Shown: positions 36,155 to 46,834 of the stretch, piece after piece
Numbering within the stretch: the stretch's first letter is position 1
Layout of the letters: the number at the start of each line of letters is the position of its first letter
Assembly: GCF_932294415.1 (NCBI RefSeq)
Contig: NC_065538.1
Location: forward strand, 40,678,843 to 40,742,842
Direction of reading: 5' to 3'
Source: Quercus robur
Lineage: Eukaryota > Streptophyta > Magnoliopsida > Fagales > Fagaceae
Length of the DNA stretch: 64,000 bases
Notes under the pieces: generated by a model
Told to the model about the DNA's origin: nothing
The model's database searches: none
What the model saw: the letters and a program-made list of their open reading frames with translations, nothing else
Translations under genes and position numbers: made by a program

Positions 36155-37128
36155 TGTTAGGACATATGTGATTTGATGTTAGGAACATATGTCAACATTT
36201 TATGAAATTGGCTAATTCTTTGACAAAATGCACTTTACTTGTAATTGGGTAGATTTAGGATGAGTTTAATGTTTCAAGAAACAAGGTTTCAAGTTCAAGT
36301 GTTAAAGCCATGCAAGTCTGTCCAAGAATCAAGTGAGAAAGTGCAGGATTTTAAAACTCGACAGCTAGCATCTATCGAGGTTTCAAAGCTGCTGAAGCTC
36401 GTGGCTCAACAGCTAGCTCGATAGATGGCTATTTATCGAGGTTTATGAAATTCAGTTTTTCAAGCTGATTTTCATCTAATCCGTGAATGTATATTTAGGC
36501 TTTTTTTTTTCTTAAAAGGTTACGCACAATTGCACAAGAGCACAATTTCACAAGTGTGAAGAAAGGTGTGACCGGAAATATAGTTTGCCCTAATTCTTCT
36601 TTCTCTTGAAGAAGCTGCTATGTTTGTACACCGTAGGGTTTTGTAACCAAGCAACTTCATGATTTTCATCGTGTGATGAAATGAAGAATTTTACAGCCAA
36701 CATCCTTCTCAAGTTGGTGATCAAGTCACGTATTGAGATCCGCACAATTGGTTAGTCATGTACTGGGAGTCGTGTATTGAAAAGGAGAGATTGTCACTAC
36801 AGAACAAATCCAATTGAGTATTGGGGTAAGGGTTCAACTGTAGGTTGGTATAAGGTACTATGATTCATTTTCTTGTAACTGCTTGTTTTGATAATAGTGG
36901 ATTTTCGGGAGTGGTGACCTTAAACTCACCCGGTGAGGTTTTTGCCGTGTAGGTTTTCCCCATTCGTAAATAAATCACCGTATCAATTTAATTTCTGCGG
37001 CATACTTAGTTTATTTGGTGATTTGTTTATGCTGCCACGTAAATTGCATGCTAATTTGATTAATTAATAAACTTGACTAATTAATCAATTAATTTATCAC
37101 AAGGGGTCAATACATTCTTGGCCTATCA
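36155..37128. mobile_element. Solo LTR, long Copia (SIRE/Maximus-like) type
   Basis: 974 bases, TGTTAGGACA...GGCCTATCA, flanked by the perfect 5-bp duplication TATTT (36150-36154 and 37129-37133). The composition (CATCTATCGAGGTTTC, GTGGTGACCTTAAACTCACC, TTTCTGCGGCATACTTAG) resembles LTRs of large plant Copia elements. That family assignment is from memory of sequence style only. No internal domains lie beside it, so it is a solo LTR. Confidence 0.85.
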
Positions 37129-37133
37129 TATTT

Positions 37134-37628
37134 GTTATTGTATTTTTTTTATTGAATTTTTTCTTTGATTGACCAATTATTTCTACTTTCTGATGACTAA
37201 ATCAAATAATTGTCAAATTCAAATGATTGTAAGCCTTTTTCTTTTCCAGAAAAATAATTGTGACTCAATCATATAATTAGGAGCTCGAGGGTGGTATTAT
37301 ATTATAATTAAAGTTGAACTTGTTGTATGAAAATGAATCAAATGACCATAACATTAGCCGCCAAGTCTAGAAAGAGTGGCAGAATATGCTTATAATATAA
37401 TATTATTTTTTTAGTTTTTAGTTTTTTTTTAAAGTTATAATATGCTACTAATTCTGTAATTTGAACTGTTTTTGGTTAAGTAATCGATTTCGTAGATTAA
37501 CTTTGGGGATATAATATAAATTGGACCTATTTTTTTAATCAATGTTTATAACTGCAACACTAACATTGATATAATTTTTTTTTTTTAAAGAAATTTAAAA
37601 AAAAAAAAAAAAAAAAACCCCACACATG
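37134..37628. other. AT-rich spacer, no gene seen
   Basis: About 500 bases between two solo LTRs, with poly-T and poly-A runs (for example 37597-37617). No coding or repeat structure recognised. Confidence 0.3.
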
Positions 37629-37633
37629 GAAAC

Positions 37634-38351
37634 TGTGTGGGGTCAGAGGACCAAGGAGTCCCAGCTGAGGATTAATTTGCCCAATCCAAGCTAAGGAGGG
37701 TAAGCGAACTCCGAGGACTCCGCCTGCCCAAGGAAAGTAAGAGAATCAGCACAAATCCTTTAAAGGCCCAAGGAAATGAGAAGAGATAGCAACAGGGGCA
37801 AGGATGGTGGGAGGAAGTTTCCTGAAGGATATACCTCCCACCTCTGCACTCAATGTCCTACACCAACCTTATCAGCTGCATTAATGTGGAAATAACCCCT
37901 GAATAATAACTTCACAGCTAGCAGCTCCTTCTATCACCTTCAGCAGGGTATTGATGGGACAAGTATCCTGAGAAATTCCTTGAGACATACAAGTGGAGGG
38001 ATAAAGTGCTATAAAAGGAAGGGAACCCCCTAGAAAAGGGGGATAGACAATTTCTAAGTAACAAGAGAAGAGCAAGGAGAATTCAGGATTACCTTGTAAA
38101 GAACCAGAACTAAATTTATAGACAAGAAGTTGATCCTCGGATTTGCCCGAGGAGAATATTATACTTAATTGATGTTCCATTTGCACTTTTCTACTACTTA
38201 GGATTCTTCGATCCTAGACTTGGACTTAACCTTGTATTGCACTTGAGTTAGTCATCCACTTTCTTAAAAATTCTATTGTTTGGGCTTTTTTTGAGAAACA
38301 AGGTACCACTGATCTAAGTGGACTTAGGCCTTTATTTTTTGAGCCACTACA
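37634..38351 (+). mobile_element. Solo LTR, gypsy-like
   Basis: 718 bases, TGTGTGGGGTCAG...GAGCCACTACA, with the perfect 5-bp duplication GAAAC (37629-37633 and 38352-38356). A TATA box CTATAAAAGG lies near 38010, which sets the strand. Purine-rich GAGGACC/CCGAGGA motifs are similar in style to the LTR at the window start. No internal region is present. Confidence 0.87.
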
Positions 38352-38356
38352 GAAAC

Positions 38357-38788
38357 AATTGTTTGAAAGTAAGGGCGTTAATTATTGATAACCACCTCAA
38401 CCCAATCCAACATTTTGAATTTATTTTTGTGAGATATGGGTTGGGTGGTTTAGTTATTTATTTATTATAAATGGTAAATTACGTATTTGGGTTGGATCAA
38501 GTTCAAGATAACACAATTTTTAATCTAATTAACTTCATCTAAGCCATATTATTAATAATTTAAAAATTATATGTATTTTAAAAATTATAATTTGAGTTAT
38601 TTTGATATTTTGAGACTTAGTTTTGATCAAATTTTAATATTTTACTCATTTGTGCAAAATTGCAATCATTTATTGAATAATGAACTTAAATAACTGAGTA
38701 ATAAAAAACCTCACATTTTTATGCAAGACAAAATGACCCCAACATGATGAAACCTAACCCAACTTAATTCGTACGGGTTCAAATTAGG
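38357..38788. other. AT-rich spacer, no gene seen
   Basis: Contains GGGTTGGATCAAGTTC/AACCCAACTTAATTCG-type text similar to the dispersed repeat near 530-1130. No coding signal. Confidence 0.3.
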
Positions 38789-40297
38789 TTGGATTGAATG
38801 TTCAAATAATGTGTAAAACACCCTGAATGTTTAGACCCCCAAATTACAAATTACCAAATCAAGCTTATTATCAAACAATGTATGTGCGGAATATAAAAAT
38901 AGCTAAAACAGAATTGATAAAACAATCTAAACCAAATAAAATCACAACCACAGTAGAAATTAAATGGCAAAGATTAAGGGAAGAGAGATGCAAACACAAA
39001 GACAACACAACGATGTATTATTGAAGAGGAAACCGAAGTCCTCGACGTAAAACCTCTCCGCCTCCCTCCAAGCAGTCAATAATCCACTAGAGAATAAAGT
39101 TGGGATACATGAACAATAGAAGACCCTCCAAGCCTAATCTACCCAGTGTACCTAAACCTTCCAAGCTTCTTGCTCCAACGAGGTTACGCCGAACTTTTGT
39201 CTTCTCTAACTTACCAGATTCCGCTATAGCCCATAGCATCAACCAATATCAATTGGTCCCTTCCTAACTGCTTCCCAAGCACCAAAATAGCCTTCTCACA
39301 GATATGGGTATGGTGAGAAAAGGTTTTGGCTAATGTACCTCTCAAGAATGTAAAAATGGAGAGGGTGAGAGTAGAGGAAATTTTGAGAATCAAAGGATGA
39401 AGATTATAGATGAGTCAATCTTGTTTTTCTCTAGGGTTTATCTCTCAAAATTCTCTCTAGAAGCTCTCTACAATACAGGGATATAAGGGGTATTTATACT
39501 GGTGTGTGTTTGGAATGTGAAAGGTCAGTTTTTCCCAAACAGAGTGGTCTGGCGACTTAACCTCGCGACTTGACTGAGTCGTGAGCTAACTGCCTAGCCA
39601 GACTGGAAGTTTTGTCCAATAGTGCTCCAGCTGGTGTGACTCTTCAGCTCCTCTGCATGCTTCACAAGTGTGTCTCCTTTGGCAACTTGACAGCCGCGAG
39701 TCAGCCGCGAGGCCCTGCTTGAGTGCACACTCTTGAGCTTTTCTTCACACTCTCTCACACATTACCCTTACATAATTCCCACCTAAATACAAGCAGGGAC
39801 GGACCCAGGTAGAAGGCTAAGGGGGCCTGGGCCCCCCGGGCCCAAAAAAAAAAAATTTTTAGCAAGTAAAATTTTTCCAAAAAAAAAAGGGCTTGGGCCC
39901 CCTTGAAATTTTTGCTCCGGCCCCCCTTCCCCTAGCCCATTATCCGGCCAGCTCAAAGCAGAGCCCATAACCCATGTCAATCCAAAAAAAAAAAAAATCT
40001 CAGCTCTCAACAGTCCAAGACTCCAAAACGAAACGGAGAAAGCAAAAAACAAAGGAAAAAAAAGAAAGGAAAGTGAGAGACCGAGAGGCGAGAGCTGCGA
40101 GCGAGACGGAGAGAGACAGAGTGACGGAGAGAGACAGAGAGCAAGACGAGAGCGAGAGAGTGCTAAGTGCGAACCCAGCTTCGAGCGAGACCCACGCCGC
40201 CACGCGAGACGAGATCCACTTGCCGCCGCTGCCGCCGGTTGCCGTTGCTCGATTTGCCCAGCCCAGCTTTGAGCCTTCATAGAATCACAGTTCACAG

Positions 40298-41036
40298 GTA
40301 TTTACTCTTTAACTCTTATCTTTTCCTTCAAATTTCAAAACCTTGTGAGTTGTGATCTGAGATTCTGAGAATCAAAGAAACTGTGCTTGTGGTGTTTGAG
40401 TGTTTCTTGTTTGTGTTTTTACTGATGAACTGAACTGATTTGGTGCTTGTGCTGTGGCTAAACTGAACTGCACTGTTTGTGTGTTTTTTTTTTTTTTTTG
40501 GCTTTTTGGCTTTTTGGCTTTGTGACTCTGTATTTGTGTCTTTGTGAGTTGTGACTCTTGCATTATATAGATAAAAGAGATAGATAGAGAGAGTAGAGAT
40601 TGTAGTGATAGTCATATGGTTTTTTCTTTGTTGACTGGTAGTTGGACATAATAATAGGGAATAGGGAAAAGTGAAGTTGTTGTTGGGCAACAGACAAGTG
40701 ACAGGGGAGAAAAAAAAAAGGTAAAGTTAAGAAAAGTTTTTGTTAGTAGTGCTTGACTGTCTGTAGTGGGATTCATTGGGTATTTGGGTTAGTGAGTCAG
40801 AATTAGGAAGATGAAGACAAGAGACAACACAAAGATACAAAAAACATAAAAGACATAAATAAAGGAAGAGACAACACAGAGACATAAATAAAGGCAGTCC
40901 AAACACAAAGACATTAAAGGCAGTAGGCAGACCAAAGACAAAAAGAAAAAAAATAAATCATATAATATAAAAAATTATCACACAAATTAAAAAAAAAATA
41001 ACGGTAATTCTTATATAATTTTTACTTTATTTGTAG
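40298..41036 (+). other. Leader intron of the hAT transposase gene
   Basis: Donor TTCACAG|GTATTT and acceptor TTTGTAG|ATC enclose 739 bases, and the acceptor is three bases before the transposase ATG. The leader exon upstream (about 40000-40297) is rich in GAGA-type text. Long frames on both strands there (for example 39783-40295 on -) are composition artefacts. Confidence 0.55.
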
Positions 41037-41039
41037 ATC

Positions 41040-43496
41040 ATGAAAAAATTAACTACAATGCTTGATTTTTTCAAAAGAAAAGGTTTAACTTCAAATTCTT
41101 CCGAAGTCAACGTGGAATTGCCAACAACTAATGTTGCTATTCCAATTCCGGAAAATGTGGATGTTCCAATTCCGGAAAATGCGGATGTTCCAATCTCTCA
41201 AACACAATTTCAAAGAATTGACCTTGATTCTTTGGATTATGATCCCGGAACACGCAAACAAATATGGGAATATCATGTTAATCAACGTGATGAAATTCGA
41301 CGGGCTTACATTAAAAAAGGTCCGCACCAACCTCCTCTAGAGACATTCCAAAAAAGTGGAAAGCACAATCGTAGCTTTCAAGTTTCTTGGTATAGAAATA
41401 ATTCAAAATGGCTTGAATATTCTCCTACAACAGATGCAGCTTATTGTCTACCTTGCTTTGTCTTTCATAATCCAAATGTGGTTGTGGGACAAAATACATT
41501 TATTGTTGGTGGATTTAGAAATTGGAAAAAGGTTGGGGGCAAAGATTGTTCTTTTCAAGTTCATATAGGAAAAGATCCTAACTCAACTCATAGAGTTGCT
41601 GAGCAAATGTGTAAGGATTTGATGAACCAATCGCAGCATTTGCAAAGGGTAGTTGATCATTTCACTACTAAACAAATTGCAAATAATCGGTTGCAACTGA
41701 AGGCCACAATTTTTATTGTGCGATATCTTGCCTTTCAAGCTATAGCTTTTAGAGGTTGAGATGAAAGTTTTAGTTCATTAAATCGTGGGAACTTTCATGA
41801 ATCATTGGGTATTGTGACTTTTTGGAATGAGAAGGTTGCTGAAATAATAGAAAAAGCTCCAAAAAATGCAACCTACACATCACCTAGGATTCAAAATGAA
41901 ATTCTACATGTTTTCTCAGCCAAAGTGAAGAAGGCCATTCGGGAAGAAATTGGTGATGCAAAGTTTTGCATAATGGTTGATGAAACTCGTGATGAGTCCA
42001 TGAAAGAGCAAATGGCTGTGGTGTTTAGATATGTTGATGCAAAAGGCTTTGTAAAAGAACGCTTTTTTGGGCTTATTCATGTTGTTGACACTGCAGCTTT
42101 GACTCTAAAGAAGGAGATATATTCTTTGTTATCTCAATATTGCTTAGATATACAAAATATTCGAGTGCAAGGATATGATGGAGCAAGCAACATGCGAGGT
42201 ATGTGGAATAGATTACAAGCTTTGATTTTGAATGATTGCCCATATGCTTACTATATCCATTGTTTTGCACATCGCTTACAATTGGCATTAGTAAAAGCAT
42301 CAAAACAAGTTGTTTCCATTAGTCATTTTTTTCTTACATTGCTTTTTCTGATCAAAATTGTTAATGCTTCATGCAAGCGCAATGAGCAATTGAAAGTTGC
42401 CAATGCTAATGAAATAGCATGTTTGATTGATCTTGAAAAGCTTGAGACTAGAAGTGGACTTAATCAAATTGGCACTTTACAACGACCTGGAGAAACATGT
42501 TGGAGTTCACATTTTAGATCAGTTTCTAGCTTATTAAGGATGTTTGGTTCAACTGTTGAAGTTTTACAAAATATAATTGATGGTGCTATTGATAGAGAAA
42601 ATCGGGCAGAAGGAGAGTCAACTTATGAAGGTTTAACTTCATTTGAATTTGTTTTCATCTTGCATCTTGAGAAGGAAACAATGGAGATCACTGATAAACT
42701 TTGTCAAGCTTTGCAAAGCCAATCTCAAGACATTTTAAATGCCATGCATTTAGTTTCATCTACTAAAGCACTTATCCAAAAATTTAGAGATGATGGATGG
42801 GATAGCTTACTCACCACTGTGATATCATTTTGTGAGAAGCATCGCATTGATGTCTTGGATATGAATGCTCGTTATGTTGCAAGGCGAGGTCGAGCTCGTA
42901 ATCAACAAGATAACGTTACAAATGAGCATCATTATCGAGTAAATATTTTTTATGCTACAATAGATTCTCAACTACAGGAACTAAATTATCGATTTAATGA
43001 AGATGCAATGGAGTTACTTAGGCTTAGCTCAGCTTTAGAACCTCGAGAGGCATTAAAATCTTTCAGAATTAGTGATCTTTGTTTGTTGGTAAAGAATTTC
43101 TATCCACAAGATTTCACAGATTATGACAAACAAGTGTTGAAGAAGGAGCTTTATCATTTTAAGCATAATGTAGTCCAAGATCCAGAGTTCAAAAAATTGA
43201 AAAGTTTATCTGAGTTGTCTCAATGGTTAGTGAGAACTAGAAATTTAGAACACTACAAACTTGTTTATAGAATGGTGAGACTTATGCTTACTCTTCTAGT
43301 TTCTACTGCTACTACAGAGCGAGCATTTTCAGCTATGAAACTTGTCAAAACTGAACTTCGAAACAAAATGGAAGATGACTTTTTGAATGACTCTTTGATG
43401 TTATACGTTGAAAAGGATATAGCTTCGACATTTAGTTTGGATTCAATAGTAGATGATTTTGAAGATTTGAAAGAGCGTCGAGTTCCCTTTTCATAG
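41040..43496 (+). pseudogene. hAT transposase (TTF zinc finger, DUF4371, hAT dimerisation), one internal stop
   Basis: A single frame of 819 codons, broken only by TGA at 41757-41759. Residues 1-60 contain a small repeat (IPENVDVPIPENADVPI). About 105-145 is a TTF-type zinc finger with the CLPC pair at residues 136 and 139. Next comes the DUF4371/RNase H-like region with MVDETRDESMKEQMAVVFRY, YDGASNMRG and HCFAHRLQLALV. The C terminus has the hAT dimerisation block TERAFSAMKLVKTELRNKM at about 758-776. The stop lies in FRG-stop-DES. One base change from CGA would create it, but the original residue cannot be known from one copy. Alternatives are readthrough or a short intron around the stop, for which I see no good sites. 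Confidence 0.9.
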
Positions 43497-43793
43497 ATGA
43501 TTGTATAAAGAAACAATAGTGTTTCGTATCTTTTGTTTTTGTTAGTAGATTGTATATTAATATATTAAGAAACAATGATTTTTGGGTATTTGTCTTGGTT
43601 AATAGTTTATTAATATTATATGGATGTGTATTTGAAATTTTTTTTTTTGCTTATCTCCGCCCCCCCCCCCCCCCCCGGCTTAAAATCCTGCATTCGTCCC
43701 TGAATACAAGGTTTCTAAATGCTGAATTACAAGCAAATTGGCACGAAATAAAGCCAACAAAACGGTTGATTAATTTCAACCTTACAATTGGAT

Positions 43794-44840
43794 TAAGTTT
43801 TAGAGATACTATAGGATATATATAAGGTTGGGTTGGGTTTTCTCAAGTCTCAACCCAAACTCATGCACGGCTGAAAGGAGAAGGAACAGTTTAAATTAAT
43901 ATTTCTTAGGATTAAAATTATTTGCTTGGAAAGATAACTGAGCACTTTTGCTTCTGTTTCTGTTTTCATTTTTTTACAAACAACCAACTTTATTGCTATA
44001 CACTTATAGTGTTGGATAAAAGAATATAGAAGACCTTTAATCAAAACAACTGAGTCGTTTGAAACTAATTTTATTAAGTTTGAAGCTTTCTTGCTCAGAT
44101 TTATGTAGTTGGAAACTTGTTTTCTAAACAGTCTTTTATATATTAGTGTCTGTTTAGTAACAACTTATTTAGCTGAAATTGAAATTTTTTTGCTAAAAAT
44201 ACTGTAAATAAAGCAAAAAGGTAGTTGAAATGGTACAGTAGAACCCATGAATAGTATCAAAAAGTACAATAAGACTCATGAATAGTAGCAAAAATAAATT
44301 AAATAATAAAAAAAGCTAGTTTTTTAAGCCAATACTAAACTCACGCTTATTATCCATATAATATATAGAGATACATAGTAGCAGCGTATAAAATATCAAT
44401 TGACATGCAAAAAGGAGACTTTATTCAATTTAGGTGGATATTTAATAGGTTTATACGCCGGGTATATCAATTTTGAAAAGTTAAAATCAATATACATGGG
44501 CAGAAATGGCAGAAAAGAAAAACAAAGTAATCCCAATATTTTCATATATTTTTTACTATTATGTTCACAATATTTTTACAATAAATTTGATGTGTATATC
44601 GTATTTCCCGTAGAAAGTTTTAGTTTGGAAATTACATTATTATGATTTGACCTTGACAAATTGCAAAGAGTGGGAATTCATGTAGTCAATCACAATGGTT
44701 GAAATATTGAATAATCCTAGGCCTGCTGCCTCCTGCCTGTATTCAAAAATAATTTTATTCAATGCCAAGTGCATAGTGACGTAATCCTTTTGAATCAGAG
44801 TTCAACTTAATGAAAGTTTAATTGAGTTTGACTGTCAAAA

Positions 44841-44871
<31 letters not shown>

Positions 44872-46203
44872 TTGTTTAACAACCCAATTGTCTTACCGCA
44901 ATTTGATGGACGCGTGCGTTCTTTACTGAAAAATATCTAACATGTTGAGTGTACACCGCACACAATGGTATATGCTTACATTAATCCTATGACACCTGTT
45001 TATGGCTGTCGTCATGACCTTTTTCTACAAACGTCTACTGTAAGTATGACTTGCGCTTTACGTTTCAACTTTCAGTCTTTTTCATCGTACGCTATTCCTC
45101 CGAAACTTTTCCCTCAAATATATATATTCCTCCGACACTGTCCATAAATCAAAATCAGACCCATAAATACTCACACACATGGTTAAACAGCAAACTAATG
45201 TGTTTAAAGCTGTTAGATAAACTAGTTGATGTCCGTGCGATATGTGTAAATTTTATATTTTTATTTTGAAATAATTTTTAACTATTTTTTATGGTCTTAT
45301 AACACTCATCTTATGTTCAATTATAATATACATATCATTAAGAGGAAGAAAATAAAAAGAAGCAAAATTATTATGAATATACATAATTAAGAATATGAAT
45401 ACATATAGCCTAAATGAATTTCACAATTATTTTGGTTAATAAAATGTACAATTATCTTTTACATTCCTCAAAAGAGAGTGGACAACTAGGCATATAATTT
45501 GTTGGCTTCAAGAGTCTTCTATATTAGAAATTGAAACAAAAAACAAATTGAGAGAATTATTGTTTCTATCATATAAACTAGTTATTTATTTATTTTTAAT
45601 ATATTCCACTGTATAAAAGAAGATGGTGTAGAAATAATCCATTTTTGTGCAAAAATACTATCAACGATAAGAAGAGGAAAGAGCAAATTGATGTGGCACT
45701 TAATAATAAGAGTCTTATCAGGAAGATTATAAAAAGAATCTTTCGAAGTGTGTGTCCTATTTTATGATGCCAACCCATATTTTGGAGAATGTGGAAAAAA
45801 GTTAATGTGGAAGGGTCAAGCCTAAGTCATAATATGTAATGTAATAAGTGGACTTGGGTTTTTTATAAAGTTTGGTTTGATTTTAATTTAATTTTGAACT
45901 ACAACCCATCTTTTAGATAACAATTACAAAAAAGTTAATGTAATCTTTTGGATAACAGTAAAAAAAATTAATGAAAAAAAGTTAAAAATGCTAAATGATA
46001 TATTAGATTGCCACATGGCCGGAGCTCATGCAATCCCACACACTGGCGGCTCCATATGCAAGCTAGGATAGTCACTTGCAAAAAAATGTCTAGATACACT
46101 TGCCAAAAAAATATTATATGCTAAACTAACTTATTGTGACCACCCTAGTAAAAATGTCAAACACCCTGACTTGAGAATTACAAAAATTTGGGTTCAACAA
46201 AAA
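43794..46203. other. Non-coding region with small repeats
   Basis: No gene seen over 2.4 kb. About 44150-44340 resembles the MITE-like family also at 35583 and 63715 (AGTAGCAAAAATAAATT, GAACCCATGAATAGTA). A TA microsatellite lies at 44849-44872. Open frames here are short and without domains. Confidence 0.4.
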
Positions 46204-46206
46204 TAA

Positions 46207-46375
46207 GAGTAATGCTACATTCACAATATTTTGACAATAATTTCACAACAAATCCAATGGAGTAAGCTGTTGCTAATTCTAATTTGAGCCCAATACTAAT
46301 ATTATTTTTTTACTTACCAATAACAGCTTTTTACATAAAATTTATTGTAAAAATGTTATGGAAGTAGTATTACTC
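46207..46375. mobile_element. MITE, Tourist/PIF-like
   Basis: 169 bases with roughly 40-base imperfect inverted repeats: left GAGTAATGCTACATTCACAA, right (inverted) GAGTAATACTACTTCCATAA. It is flanked by the 3-bp duplication TAA (46204-46206 and 46376-46378). A three-base TAA/TTA target site and no coding capacity fit PIF/Harbinger-type MITEs. Confidence 0.8.
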
Positions 46376-46378
46376 TAA

Positions 46379-46829
46379 AATTAATTCTGCCCTTCAAACA
46401 TAATCCTCAATCCCTTTTATAATTTTTTTTTTTTTGAAAAATAAAACTTAAATAACAACAATAAATATTAGCCCAAATAACAGCAAACATAAACCAAACA
46501 AAAACAGGACAAGACCAAACAACAATAAGTGAACAAATTATTCAACAAAAAGCCTATTATAAAACAAAAGGATAAAAATTGCTAATCATTCAAATTTGTA
46601 GCTCGTTCAACCTATTCAATAAAAATTATCTCTAATTTCATTTTTCCTTAAAAAATAGCATCAAGAAAAATATTGTGGTTGTGAGTTCTCCTAGATGGTG
46701 ACGACAATTGTACTATTTTTAGTTTTGCAGTCACAACAATTTTGCTCTCCTTAGCAACTCGACTCGCAGTTGTAGCAAATTTTCAAGTTATCGCATTATT
46801 AAACTTTGTATAATTTAAATTTCTTAATG
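46379..46829. other. AT-rich spacer, no gene seen
   Basis: About 450 bases with no recognised structure. Confidence 0.3.
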
Positions 46830-46834
46830 ACCAT

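Larger units (their letters stand above)
39794..43702 (+). mobile_element. hAT-superfamily DNA transposon, full length
   Basis: 3909 bases with terminal inverted repeats CAGGGACGGACCCAGG (left) and CAGGGACGAATGCAGG (right, inverted; 13 of 16 identical), and a perfect 8-bp target duplication AATACAAG (39786-39793 and 43703-43710). Eight-base duplications and CAGGG ends are typical of hAT elements. It holds one transposase gene with a leader intron, and it inserted into the family D solo LTR. It looks among the best preserved elements in the window. Confidence 0.93.
38795..43786 (-). mobile_element. Solo LTR (family D, copy 1) split by a hAT transposon
   Basis: The halves 38795-39793 and 43703-43786 join to about 1075 bases that match 48063-49160 over their whole length (for example CCTCTCCGCC, CAAGCTTCTTGCTCCAACGA, GGTATTTATACTGG). 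On - it reads TGTAAGGTTG...CATTCA. A TTGGAT repeat is present on each side (38789-38794, 43788-43793), but the right end has one or two extra bases, so the exact border is uncertain. The RC contains TATAAATACC near 39490-39500, which supports the - orientation. Confidence 0.75.

Noticed and set aside
39783..40295. 170-codon - strand frame with a Leu/Ser-rich repeat, and its + strand partner at 39974-40282
   Set aside because: It lies in the hAT terminal region and leader exon and runs through the terminal inverted repeat. GAGA-type repeats keep both strands open by chance.
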